From an uncultured Eubacteriales bacterium (GTDB lineage Bacteria; Bacillota; Clostridia; Oscillospirales; Oscillospiraceae), in contig OMZQ01000007.1 of NCBI GenBank assembly GCA_900315595.1, positions 1 through 64,000 on the forward strand: a stretch of DNA of 64,000 nucleotides. Direction: 5' to 3'. A model generated the notes under the pieces. The model worked only from the letters and a program-made list of their open reading frames with translations. It was not told the DNA's origin and did no database searches. A program made the position numbers and the translations under genes. Positions 1-7,304 of this stretch are shown here, piece after piece. Every line of letters starts with the position of its first letter. The first letter of the stretch is position 1.

Positions 1-1
1 C

Positions 2-67
2 AGCCCCAACAAGCGCTGCACCCGCGGCGAGATCGTAACCTTCCTCTGGCGCTATATGCGCGAATAG
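2..67 (+). CDS. SLH-domain protein, C-terminal end only
   Basis: The window opens inside a plus-strand reading frame whose last 21 codons end ...CTRGEIVTFLWRYMRE before a TAG. This matches the end of an S-layer homology repeat (pattern C-T-R-x-x-I-V-T-F-L-W-R), a domain that anchors exported proteins to secondary cell-wall polymer. Only the tail is visible, so the catalytic or binding part lies upstream of the window. A hairpin follows directly after the stop codon. Confidence 0.7.
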   Translation, partial: SPNKRCTRGEIVTFLWRYMRE

Positions 68-894
68 GATAGAAACCGGGCTTCCGTCACCCATACGGGC
101 GGCGGAAGCCCATTCATCTCCGCCAGACGGTCAAAGCCGGGCTGTGTCTTCATCGGCGCGACGCAACCGCAGTCCATACAGATACATTGTCGTTTTTCCA
201 AAAGCTGCTGCTCCCGGTAGTTCAGCTTTTCAAACGCCGCACGCACAAGCTTATAGAGGAAATCGGTGGAAAGAATCTCCGGGTAATCCCAGGAATCGTC
301 CCGGGTCACGTCCTCGCCGGTACCTTCCTCATCATCCGGCGCGGTCAACTCCAGAGTCGTCCGGTTTCGGATGCCCCGAGCCAGATTCAAAAACGCTTTT
401 GCAGTCTCAGGCTTGCAGCGAAACTGTTTGCAAAAGGCAGAAATCGGATTGGGAGAATTGTAATACAGCTGCGCCATCCGACGCACCAATTTGTAAACCG
501 TCAGCGAGGACAGCGACCAGGCCTCCTCGCCCTTGCGGAATTCCAGCAGCGCGTCTGAGATATGCGGGTAGAGAAAGGTCGTGAAGCTGGTCCCTGCGTC
601 CGGATCATAGTCTGCCAGCTTTTCCAGGATCTTCATCCGGCAGGCCAGCTTAATATCCAGAAACCGCTCGGGATCGTATTGGTCCGATCCGTCCCGAATC
701 AAAAAGGAGCGGATGCGCCGATTCAAAATCCTCTCATAATGGTGGAGGAAGAACGACAGGTAATCCAGATTCTTCTCCCGCAGGGCTGTGAGAATGTATT
801 CGTTCAGATTATCGACAGCCGGCGGGTCCGGCTCCAGGCAGAAGATACGCTCCACGTCCTTTTGCCCAAACGCCTCCGCAGGCAGCGGATCCAT
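52..894 (-). pseudogene. Sigma-70-like protein of mobile-element type, C-terminus lost
   Basis: The frame encodes a protein with sigma region 2/3-like text: FTTFLYPHISDALLEFRKG in the first half and LNYREQQLLEKR, resembling the start of region 4, near the end. A Cys pair (ICMDCGC) follows, as in sigma-like proteins of clostridial mobile elements known to me. Right after EMNG the family text stops, and the frame runs through the neighbouring SLH gene's hairpin (GLPPPVWVTEARF) and into that gene. The promoter-recognition helix-turn-helix expected after this point is absent. The upstream end is unclear: a GTG at 951 gives a longer frame, but family-like text begins near the ATG at 894, and no good ribosome site is visible. 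I infer a remnant cut at both ends. Confidence 0.5.
78..111 (+). terminator. Hairpin after the SLH gene
   Basis: A 9-bp stem (GGGCTTCCG / CGGAAGCCC) with a 16-nt loop lies just after the SLH stop codon. There is no clear T-tract, so termination efficiency is uncertain. The hairpin is also read as coding by the truncated sigma-like frame on the other strand. Confidence 0.45.
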
Positions 895-897
895 CGC

Positions 898-1063
898 AGT
901 GCAGGAGGAAGAAGAAAAGCGCCAAGGGGAATTGGAGAACAAGCTTGTCACATTCGTGTCTAAAATGAAAAAGGCCGAGTTGCAGCAAGTCCTCCTGGAG
1001 TTGCTTTACGACGGTCCGGAGTGGCAGTACGAAAAATTCCTGCATGAGCACTGGATTGAATAA
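898..1063 (+). pseudogene. C-terminal fragment of an unrecognised protein
   Basis: An open plus-strand stretch encodes a charged, helical tail (QEEEEKRQGELENKLVTFV, then KAELQQVLLELLYDGPEW, ending HEHWIE). It has no proper start: upstream it merges into the antisense of the sigma-like remnant. A strong hairpin follows the stop, as expected for the true 3' end of a gene. I do not recognise the family. It looks like the surviving end of a deleted gene. Confidence 0.4.
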
Positions 1064-1078
1064 TACAAATATGATAAA

Positions 1079-1120
1079 CCGCCGATGCAAACATAATCAT
1101 AGCTGCATCGGCGGTCACTT
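1079..1120 (+). terminator. Rho-independent terminator
   Basis: Perfect 11-bp stem (CCGCCGATGCA / TGCATCGGCGG) followed by TCACTTTTTG. It sits between the convergent fragment at 898-1063 and the DUF6061 gene and could serve both. Confidence 0.75.
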
Positions 1121-1126
1121 TTTGTG

Positions 1127-1369
1127 TTAATCAAGTGAGCGATATTCTGTAACTGCTTTCAGGTAATCCTCCGCTTTGCCGGACAAGATTAGATCAGCAT
1201 AGGCGGCGGGGGCGTTGTAGACCAGGTAGTCCAGCTCGGAGCGCTCGTACATATTGCGCGGGATCGTGTTTTCGACGGTAATGCAGTCAATAGAGATCGT
1301 GACGCCGTTGTCGTACCGGATCTCCACGCAGGCAGTGTCAATGTTGTATTCGCAGGATATTCGTTTCAT
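1127..1369 (-). CDS. DUF6061 family small protein
   Basis: An 80-residue protein with the pattern CEYNIDTACVEIRYDNG, then IDCITVENTIPRNMYERSELDYLVYNAPAAYADLIL. I recognise this as the DUF6061 type, which is common next to clostridial mobile elements; its function is unknown. A start three codons upstream (ATGTTTGCT) lies almost on the AAGGAGG ribosome site, so the ATG at 1369 (MKRISCEYN), about 10 nt from the site, is the better choice. There is no signal peptide or membrane segment. It lies among remnants, which fits an origin in a decayed integrated element. Confidence 0.7.
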   Translation of the reverse strand: MKRISCEYNIDTACVEIRYDNGVTISIDCITVENTIPRNMYERSELDYLVYNAPAAYADLILSGKAEDYLKAVTEYRSLD

Positions 1370-1436
1370 AGCAAACATCCCTCCTTCCGCTTACAGGATA
1401 GCAGAAGGAGGGATATTTGTCGAATGTGCGATTCTT

Positions 1437-2408
1437 TTATCTATGTTTTGAGATATCCCGTGCTTCCGAAATAGTATCAGAAGTCAACAAAGTATCCAAC
1501 ATTGCCCAAACACGTCCATTGGGATATATGTTTCCTGTTTTTACTTCCTTTGATGGGACAATTGCCGGGCCGAGCTTATAGATAAAATGGTTTGTATTCC
1601 ATGCCTCGTCTGGCATTCCGTCGATTTCATCATGCATATTTCTAGATACAATATAATCCTCAATGTGATGAATCGACTGGAGCTTCCCTGCAAACCGAAA
1701 AGCGATATAGTTTGGTGGTTCTTTGGGCCACCCCTGTCCGCCAACAGGATGAAAATATCTATTATTTTTGTAAACAATATCAATCCACGATACGCTGGCT
1801 CTCTCAGGTTTTCCGCTTCCAAGTGATACTACATATACCCAGTTGGAGTCCTTTGTTTGCATTGTCATAATTCCTCTTAGATATGTTTTTAACTCTTTCA
1901 ACAGGCGCTTTTGCTCATGATTAGATTGATTGCTCGACTTTTCAGCTATTTGATAAATAGTTTTCCAAGAAATATGCTTTACAGGAATTCCGTTGACTTC
2001 AAGAAAAGGTAAATTGTCGACAGCATATTCATTCGTACACTCTGACATAGAAACAATGACTTTCTCTGCAACCGCCGCTTTTATGAATGAGTTTCTTTTG
2101 GAATACTTTGTCAATTGCTCCTCTTTTGGCAGCTCCCAACCTTTTTTGGCCTCAATGATCAGATGATAAGTCTTGTGATCTGTTATCTCAATATCAGTAA
2201 TGCCAGACGTCGGATCATAATCTTGATAAAGAATTTCCGTTTCATCTGCTTTCGATTCCAGGCCAGTTATTTCAAAAACAATCCCCTCGAGAAACGCAGG
2301 GCATTTATGCATAGCCCAGGCAATACTTTTTGTGATATCGTTTTCATGATATCCAATAAGTTGAAAAATGGTGATTACTTCATTGCCATATGCTTTAAAA
2401 GTATTCAT
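1437..2408 (-). CDS. PD-(D/E)XK nuclease-like protein
   Basis: A 323-residue protein of unknown exact family. Residues roughly 65-100 read GITDIEI...YHLIIEAKKGWELPKEEQLTKY, matching the PD-(D/E)XK nuclease core: an Asp on one strand, then E-x-K, followed by a helix with Q. The rest, including a Trp/Tyr-rich C-terminal half (SWIDIVYKNNRYFHPVGGQGWP), does not recall a named enzyme. The start at 2408 is chosen because GGGAG lies 7 nt upstream. Base composition is clearly more AT-rich than the housekeeping genes, suggesting transfer. It could be an orphan restriction or defence nuclease, but no methyltransferase or partner gene is adjacent. The nuclease fold is an inference from the motif. Confidence 0.55.
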   Translation of the reverse strand: MNTFKAYGNEVITIFQLIGYHENDITKSIAWAMHKCPAFLEGIVFEITGLESKADETEILYQDYDPTSGITDIEITDHKTYHLIIEAKKGWELPKEEQLTKYSKRNSFIKAAVAEKVIVSMSECTNEYAVDNLPFLEVNGIPVKHISWKTIYQIAEKSSNQSNHEQKRLLKELKTYLRGIMTMQTKDSNWVYVVSLGSGKPERASVSWIDIVYKNNRYFHPVGGQGWPKEPPNYIAFRFAGKLQSIHHIEDYIVSRNMHDEIDGMPDEAWNTNHFIYKLGPAIVPSKEVKTGNIYPNGRVWAMLDTLLTSDTISEARDISKHR

Positions 2409-2453
2409 TGGAATCTCCCAACACAATTATAATCTTCGCTGCTGGATTATATT

Positions 2454-2816
2454 TCACAGCATCTGGAAATGCTCCAGTGCAGTTCGGATGGCCGCAGCTT
2501 TTTCCGGCGGACATTGGGGGATGTAGTGGGTTTCCTTTTTGGACGGGTTGTAGTTGATCCCGATCGGAAGATTGAGGGCACGCTTGGTCTGGGCAATCTG
2601 CAGGCTCGTCACCTTGAGACCGAAGTGCTCCAGGACGTAATTCTTGATCTGCGGATAGGTCGCATCCTCCCGTAAAGATGCGAAGTCCACGTCCGACCCG
2701 TCCAGCTCCACCCGCAGCGGCGTACTCGATCTCTCGCCCTTGGAAAGTTGAACAACCGTCTCCACATGCGTTGGGACAATAGCGTGAATAAAAACGCCGT
2801 TATCTACTCTGCCCAC
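2454..2816 (-). pseudogene. C-terminal remnant of an RlmD/RumA-like methyltransferase
   Basis: The frame begins inside family text with HAIVPTHVETVVQLSKG, where HVETVV matches the last strand of the RlmD/RumA methyltransferase fold (compare HVESVVKLIRQ at the end of the complete rlmD at 4736). A roughly 90-residue extension follows (YPQIKNYVLEHFGLKVTSLQ, ending ETHYIPQCPPEKAAAIRTAL) that I recall from clostridial proteins annotated as RumA. The AdoMet-binding and iron-sulfur parts are missing, so this is a 5'-truncated copy. Its first 55 bases belong to an 89-bp direct repeat found again at 3396. Confidence 0.55.
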
Positions 2817-2849
2817 ACGACCCTCGGCGTCAGGAATATGCCGTTAACC
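2761..2849. repeat. Direct repeat, copy 1 (with 3396-3483)
   Basis: Both copies share TTGGGACAATAGCGTGAATA near one end and CTCGGCGTCAGGAATATGCC near the other, with a diverged middle. The pair brackets the orphan gene at 2871-3314. Confidence 0.8.
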
Positions 2850-2870
2850 AAACAAGATTGTGGCATCAAG

Positions 2871-3314
2871 TCAGCAAATCCATTCGAACTCAACATAATC
2901 AATATCCGCATCCAAAATGATGTAGCCATTTGAGAACAGCTTTGTGATTATGGAGCAGTAACCCACATTATGGTACAAATATTCAAATTTAAACTTACCT
3001 TCGGGTAATTCAGTAAGCAAACTGTTCTTAATTCGCTTATAGTGACCGTCTATTGAAAACAGTTTTGAAAGCAGCCTCATCGGCTTTACCCATTTATAAA
3101 TAGAGAAATCATCTGTATCATAAGCAAAATGATACCTGATTATCAGCGATTTCGCCTCCGGCTTATAGTATTGAATTGAATCGTGATAAGAAATATCATC
3201 TTCAAACACAAATTCAATGCTTTGATCTTTTAACTGAATGTGTTTTATGACGCAATCATGCGGAACAGGTATTGTTGGCAGCGATTCTCCGTTCAGGTAG
3301 TATTTTTCTATCAT
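2871..3314 (-). CDS. Unrecognised 147-residue protein
   Basis: I do not recognise this family. The protein is rich in aromatic and charged residues (DSIQYYKPEAKSLIIRYHF, FEYLYHNVGYCSIITKLF, ending YVEFEWIC) and looks like a small soluble beta-rich protein without signal peptide or membrane helix. AGGAG lies 6 nt before the ATG, so the start is well supported. It is strongly AT-rich relative to the chromosome and sits between two copies of an 89-bp repeat, each attached to a methyltransferase remnant. That points to an inserted cargo gene. Size and style would suit an immunity or antitoxin-type protein, but no toxin partner is visible, so this is speculation. Confidence 0.6.
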   Translation of the reverse strand: MIEKYYLNGESLPTIPVPHDCVIKHIQLKDQSIEFVFEDDISYHDSIQYYKPEAKSLIIRYHFAYDTDDFSIYKWVKPMRLLSKLFSIDGHYKRIKNSLLTELPEGKFKFEYLYHNVGYCSIITKLFSNGYIILDADIDYVEFEWIC

Positions 3315-3329
3315 ATATTCTCCTTTGTC

Positions 3330-3432
3330 TCAGCTTTGTCTTTTATACATTCAACCTGTAGTCTCGACCCGGCTCGAGACATCAATACGACTGATTCCAC
3401 GTGCCTTGGGACAATAGCGTGAATAAAAGGCA
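3330..3432 (-). pseudogene. Second methyltransferase 3' remnant
   Basis: On the minus strand this stretch reads IVPRHVESVVLMSRAGSRL, the same RlmD/RumA end motif as the remnant at 2454, then runs into sequence just upstream of the orphan gene. Only about 30 codons survive. Confidence 0.45.
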
Positions 3433-3483
3433 CATATTCACGCTGAAGTCACAACCCTCGGCGTCAGGAATATGCCGTTGACC
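3396..3483. repeat. Direct repeat, copy 2 (with 2761-2849)
   Basis: Same two conserved ends as copy 1; only the middle 25 or so bases differ. Both copies face the same way. Confidence 0.8.
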
Positions 3484-3533
3484 ATTTTAAGCGGAGGTTT
3501 CAGATTGAGAAAACTGGCTCGGAAAATCGGATT

Positions 3534-4028
3534 TCACAGCTTGTATACGGCTGGAATTTCCTGATCCTCTTTCCAGAGCTCTTTCTTTTCTTCAAATCCA
3601 AACGACAGATACAGCTTCCTCGCCACCTCATTTTCCGGCTCATAAGACAGCCAGCAGTATTCGGATTTTCCGCTCGGAGAAGTTTTTATAAAGTCTACGG
3701 CAAGCTTTAACGCTTCTCTCCCGTAACCGTTGCCCTGATATCTTTTATCGATCATAAAACGCCAAATATAATAGTAGCCCCTCGGCAGATCGTAATACCG
3801 CTCTGCCCACGGAACGTCGTAGCCGATCATCAGAAAACCGACGGGCTTTTTCCCGAGATAGATACCAAACGTATATACGGGGAATTTCTCTTCCGTCAAA
3901 GCAAAATAAGCGTCGATCATACTGTCGCGGTTCGTGGCAACGAATTCCTTTTGCTCTTTTGAGACCTTAAGCTTCAACACGTCGTCAACCGTGTCCCAAG
4001 TAAGCTTTTCAAGGTGTATGTTATTCAT
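3534..4028 (-). CDS. GNAT N-acetyltransferase, polyamine-acetyltransferase-like
   Basis: A 164-residue protein of the GNAT fold, which transfers acetyl from acetyl-CoA to an amine. The acetyl-CoA pyrophosphate loop is visible as RYQGNGYGREAL near residue 115, after the beta-4 strand (YYYIWRFMIDKRYQ). The C-terminal part has the usual NEVARKLYLSFGFEEK. Overall style resembles diamine or spermidine N-acetyltransferases of the PaiA/BltD type, but the substrate cannot be read from the sequence. AAGGAAA lies before the ATG. Its start overlaps the end of the next GNAT gene upstream by 8 nt, so the two are probably translated together. Confidence 0.8.
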   Translation of the reverse strand: MNNIHLEKLTWDTVDDVLKLKVSKEQKEFVATNRDSMIDAYFALTEEKFPVYTFGIYLGKKPVGFLMIGYDVPWAERYYDLPRGYYYIWRFMIDKRYQGNGYGREALKLAVDFIKTSPSGKSEYCWLSYEPENEVARKLYLSFGFEEKKELWKEDQEIPAVYKL

Positions 4029-4569
4029 GATTTTTCCTTTCTGTTCTTGTTATCGATACTACCGTCTCATCATGAGTCACCTTCTTAAACAGCCTGGCAC
4101 TCCAGAATTTCATCCCCAGCTCGTCCAGATAGAAGTGGAAAATTGCTCTCCAGTTCTTTGTCGCTGTACCGAGCATGATATAGTCTGCATCATTCCGAAC
4201 AGCTGACTCGACATGGGAAAAAAGCATTTTCCCGATGCCTTTGCTGCGGTATTCCGGTTTTACATAGAGTTCTTCCACTTCAAAGACCGGCGTTCCATCC
4301 GGCATAATGGAGGTGGACCGTTCGGATTTCTCCAGGTATCCAAACAGATAGCCAACGACTTCCTCACCGTCTTTGGCAACGAATATCCGGTTGCCCTCTA
4401 TATCCGCTTTCTCGTTCTTCCGGTATCCATAGCAGCTGTTTTCTGCTTCCCAGTCCGTTGAAAGCCGGATCAGAGTGTCTAAAAGCTCTTCGGTCAGTTC
4501 CTGTTCTTCGATCACAATACGATCTCTTATAACTTCCGCCTGCATACGATCACACCACTTGTCTGCCAT
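4021..4569 (-). CDS. GNAT N-acetyltransferase
   Basis: A 182-residue GNAT-family protein. Residues about 100-125 contain EVEELYVKPEYRSKGIGKMLFSHV, the acetyl-CoA-binding R-x-x-G-I-G signature after the beta-4 strand, and the C-terminal half has GTATKNWRAIFHFYLDELGM. The start at 4569 (MADKWCDRM) is chosen because AAAGGAGAAAAGCT precedes it; the longer frame reads into a non-coding hairpin array. The substrate is unknown. It overlaps the following GNAT gene by 8 nt, making a two-gene operon at the edge of the accessory patch. Confidence 0.8.
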   Translation of the reverse strand: MADKWCDRMQAEVIRDRIVIEEQELTEELLDTLIRLSTDWEAENSCYGYRKNEKADIEGNRIFVAKDGEEVVGYLFGYLEKSERSTSIMPDGTPVFEVEELYVKPEYRSKGIGKMLFSHVESAVRNDADYIMLGTATKNWRAIFHFYLDELGMKFWSARLFKKVTHDETVVSITRTERKNHE

Positions 4570-4659
4570 AGCTTTTCTCCTTTGAATGAATTGACGCTGC
4601 ACGTCATGGTTTGCGCTGCGCGCATGATTTCTCGCTGCGCACCGTAAATTGAATTGCGT

Positions 4660-4740
4660 CTTATGCCCCGCAGGGCAATTCATGACCGAAGGTCAATTCA
4701 TGCCGCAAGGCAATTCGAGCGCCGACAGGCGCAATTCATT
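4660..4740. repeat. Mini-hairpin array linked by AATTCAT
   Basis: Successive small palindromes (GCCCcgcaGGGC, GACCgaaGGTC, GCCgcaaGGC, GCGCCgacaGGCGC) are each followed by AATTCAT or a near match. Stems differ in sequence but stay self-complementary. The array ends at the rlmD stop codon; a looser version extends back to about 4586. Confidence 0.75.
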
Positions 4741-6163
4741 GTCGAATCAGTTTCACAACTGATTCGACATGGAACGTCCGGGGGAACATATCCACGGCTT
4801 CGGCGGATTTCAAATCGTAGCCGCGGGCGGTCAGGAGGCTGACGTCGCGGGCGAGGGTGGCGGGATCGCAGCTCACGTAGACGAGGCGGGCCGGGGACAT
4901 TTCGGCAATGGCGTCGATCACGTCCGGGGCAAGGCCCTTGCGGGGCGGGTCGACGACGATGCAGTCCGGGCGGGTACCCTTCGCCGCAAAGCGACGGGCC
5001 GCCTCGGAGGCGTCCGCGCAGAAGAATTCCGTATTTTCAACCCCGTTTCGCCGGGCGTTTTCCTTCGCGTCTTCAATGGCCTGGGGGACGATCTCCACGC
5101 CCACGGCCTTACCCGCGGCACGGGAGAGGGCCAGCGTGATCGTACCCGTACCGCAGTAGAGATCCAGGACGGTCTCGTTCCGTTTCAGATCCGCCAGGGA
5201 GACGGCCAGCTCGTACAGGCGCTCGGCCTGGGCCGGGTTGACCTGATAGAACGACCGCGGCGAGAGCCGGAAACGGAAGCCGCAGAGCTCGTCCTCGATC
5301 GCGTCGGTTCCGAAAAGCGTATGGAATTCATCGCCCAGGATCGCGTTGCCGGGCTTTTGATTGACGGCAAGGGCGACGGACTGCAGGCCGGGAACCGACT
5401 GTCGGAGGCCGGCGAGCATGCGGTCGGTCTGCGGGAGGCGGTCGCCCGCCGCCACGATGCAGACCATGACCTGCCCGGTACGGACGCCCCGCCGCAGATA
5501 GACATGACGGAGCAGCCCTTTTCCGGTCGCCTCTTCGTAGGCGGGGACGCGGTTTTCGTTCGCCCAGCGGAGGATGGCCTCCTTCGCCGCGTCAAACTCC
5601 GGCGGAAGGATGGCGCAGCGCTCGATCGGGATGACCTCGTGGGTCCGCTGCCGGTAGAAGCCTGCCGCGACCTTTCCTTTTTGTTCCTGCACCGGGTACT
5701 GGGCCTTGTTCCGATAGGAGAGGCAGGCGAGCGGAACGCGGAGCTCCTGCGTTTCATCCAAGGGTCCGGCGGTCAACGCGGGGAAGCGGCGGACCGATCC
5801 GTCCCCGCCCAAGATCGGCACGGTGTTCAGACTCTGCCCGCCGATGCGGTTCAGGGCGTCGGTGACCTTTTGCGCCTTGAAGCAAAGCTCCTCCGCGTAG
5901 TCCATATGGTGCAGAGCGCAGCCGCCGCAGCGCTTACTGTCGGGGCAGAGGCGGCGGGACATCCGGTGTGCGGAGGGCTCGAGGAGCTTCGTCAGCTTCG
6001 CCTGGGCGCTGTTGCGGCTGACATAGGAGACCGCGACCTCGCAGACCTCGCCGCGGATCGCGTTCGGAACGAAGACCGCACAGCCGTCGATCCGGCAGAC
6101 GCCCAGGCCCTCGGAGGTATAACCGGTGATCTCCACCGTTGCTTTTTGACCGATTTTCAGCAT
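4736..6163 (-). CDS. rlmD: 23S rRNA m5U methyltransferase, RlmD/RumA family
   Basis: A 475-residue enzyme that uses AdoMet to methylate a uracil C5 in 23S rRNA. Order of parts: TRAM RNA-binding domain (about 1-60), iron-sulfur cysteines (C73, C79 and C82 in RLCPDSKRCGGCALHHM, plus a later Cys in PIERCAIL), then the methyltransferase core with FYQVNPAQAERLY, LDLYCGTGTITLAL, VVDPPRKG and the catalytic YVSCDPATLARD, ending DMFPRTFHVESVVKLIRQ. The start at 6163 is set by AAAGGAGCC; a longer frame would read through a parS site. All expected motifs are present, so it should be active. In Firmicutes the homologue may modify two sites (RlmCD); which applies here cannot be told. Confidence 0.9.
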   Translation of the reverse strand: MLKIGQKATVEITGYTSEGLGVCRIDGCAVFVPNAIRGEVCEVAVSYVSRNSAQAKLTKLLEPSAHRMSRRLCPDSKRCGGCALHHMDYAEELCFKAQKVTDALNRIGGQSLNTVPILGGDGSVRRFPALTAGPLDETQELRVPLACLSYRNKAQYPVQEQKGKVAAGFYRQRTHEVIPIERCAILPPEFDAAKEAILRWANENRVPAYEEATGKGLLRHVYLRRGVRTGQVMVCIVAAGDRLPQTDRMLAGLRQSVPGLQSVALAVNQKPGNAILGDEFHTLFGTDAIEDELCGFRFRLSPRSFYQVNPAQAERLYELAVSLADLKRNETVLDLYCGTGTITLALSRAAGKAVGVEIVPQAIEDAKENARRNGVENTEFFCADASEAARRFAAKGTRPDCIVVDPPRKGLAPDVIDAIAEMSPARLVYVSCDPATLARDVSLLTARGYDLKSAEAVDMFPRTFHVESVVKLIRQ

Positions 6164-6176
6164 AGCTGGCTCCTTT

Positions 6177-6192
6177 TGTTTCACGTGAAACA
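6177..6192. promoter_or_regulatory. parS centromere site, perfect match
   Basis: TGTTTCACGTGAAACA, an exact 16-bp palindrome equal to the Firmicutes parS consensus bound by ParB/Spo0J. It lies just upstream of the rlmD ribosome site, about 6 kb from parB and 8 kb from dnaA. Confidence 0.95.
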
Positions 6193-6264
6193 ATTTCTCT
6201 GCGCGGTTCCATCCGCGCACGCTGTTTTTCCTAACTATACCACAAATGCGGTTGGAAGTCCATA

Positions 6265-6293
6265 TTGCATTTTTGAGCCTTGTGTGGTACAAT
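6265..6293 (+). promoter_or_regulatory. Sigma-A-type promoter for the radical SAM gene
   Basis: TTGCAT, 17-nt spacer, TACAAT, about 40 nt before the start codon. Confidence 0.65.
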
Positions 6294-6332
6294 GGCGGCG
6301 CTTTTGATTTCAGGTTTGCAAGGTGAGCTGAA

Positions 6333-7250
6333 TTGTCTTTGACCTATGAACACTGTACCCTCTGTCCGCGCATGTGCGGCGCAGACCGCACCGCCGGGGA
6401 ACGGGGCTTCTGCGGAATGCCGGATTATCCGGTCGCGGCGCGGGCCGCGGGGCACTACTGGGAGGAGCCGGTGATCTCCGGCGAATACGGCTCCGGCGCC
6501 GTCTTCTTCTCCGGCTGTACCCTTCGCTGTAAATTCTGCCAAAACTATGAGATCTCCACGCAGAAGCACGGCTTCGGTCTGAACGCCGCCCGCCTGCGGG
6601 AGATTTTCGAGGAATTGATCGCGGAAGGTCATCATAATATCAATCTGGTGACGCCGACCCACTTCCTGCCCGATCTGCTCCCGGCTCTGGAGCCGAGGCT
6701 GCCGGTGCCCGTCGTCTACAACTGCGGCGGCTACGAGCGCGTGGAGACCCTGCGTGCGCTGGAGGGCCGCGTGGACGTGTGGCTGCCGGACATGAAATAC
6801 AGCGATCCCGGCCTGGCCCGCGTCCTCTCGGCTGCGCCGGACTACGTGGAGGTCGCGAAGGCGGCAATTTCGGAGATGTACCGCCAGACCGGTCCCTGCG
6901 TGGTCGAGGACGGACTGCTCAGGCGCGGCGTGCTGATCCGGCACCTGATCCTGCCCGGTCAAGTGGACAACTCGATCGGCGTGCTGGAATGGATCGCAAA
7001 GACCTTCCCGAAGGGCGCCGTTCTGGTCTCGCTGATGAGCCAGTACGTGCCGATGGGTCCCGCGGCTAAGGTTCCGCCCTTCGACCGGCGGATCACGCGG
7101 GAGGAATACGACACGGTCCTCTCCTGGATGTACCTTCTGGGGCTGGACGCAGGCTTTTTGCAGGGACCGGAGGCTGCAAGCCTCGAATACGTTCCCGAAT
7201 TTGACGGGACGGGCATTCTCAAACGAAGCAAAGCTCCAAACGAGGGTTGA
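6333..7250 (+). CDS. Radical SAM protein, PflA-like (COG1313 type)
   Basis: A 305-residue radical SAM enzyme of the kind often annotated as a pyruvate-formate-lyase-activating-like protein. The N-terminus carries an extra cysteine motif (CTLCPRMCGADR...GFCG) and the AdoMet iron-sulfur signature CTLRCKFCQNYEIS at about residues 61-74. Later text (VTPTHFLPDLL, YNCGGYE, DVWLPDMKY, LIRHLILPGQ) is typical of this subgroup. The start is a TTG at 6333 with AAGGTGAG upstream; no better ATG exists before the first Cys motif. The true substrate protein is unknown. It is a single gene, divergent from rlmD and followed by a strong terminator. Confidence 0.85.
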   Translation: MSLTYEHCTLCPRMCGADRTAGERGFCGMPDYPVAARAAGHYWEEPVISGEYGSGAVFFSGCTLRCKFCQNYEISTQKHGFGLNAARLREIFEELIAEGHHNINLVTPTHFLPDLLPALEPRLPVPVVYNCGGYERVETLRALEGRVDVWLPDMKYSDPGLARVLSAAPDYVEVAKAAISEMYRQTGPCVVEDGLLRRGVLIRHLILPGQVDNSIGVLEWIAKTFPKGAVLVSLMSQYVPMGPAAKVPPFDRRITREEYDTVLSWMYLLGLDAGFLQGPEAASLEYVPEFDGTGILKRSKAPNEG

Positions 7251-7258
7251 ACGGACAA

Positions 7259-7296
7259 CGACCGGAAGCGGCAGGAAACCGCTTCCGGTCGTTTTT
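7259..7296 (+). terminator. Rho-independent terminator
   Basis: 13-bp stem CGACCGGAAGCGG / CCGCTTCCGGTCG followed by TTTTTG, between convergent genes. Confidence 0.9.
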
Positions 7297-7304
7297 GTTT
7301 TCGC

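Noticed and set aside
4769..6307. A 512-residue plus-strand open frame opposite rlmD
   Set aside because: It is an antisense shadow of a gene with complete family motifs; its Gly/Arg/Asp-rich text has no family pattern.
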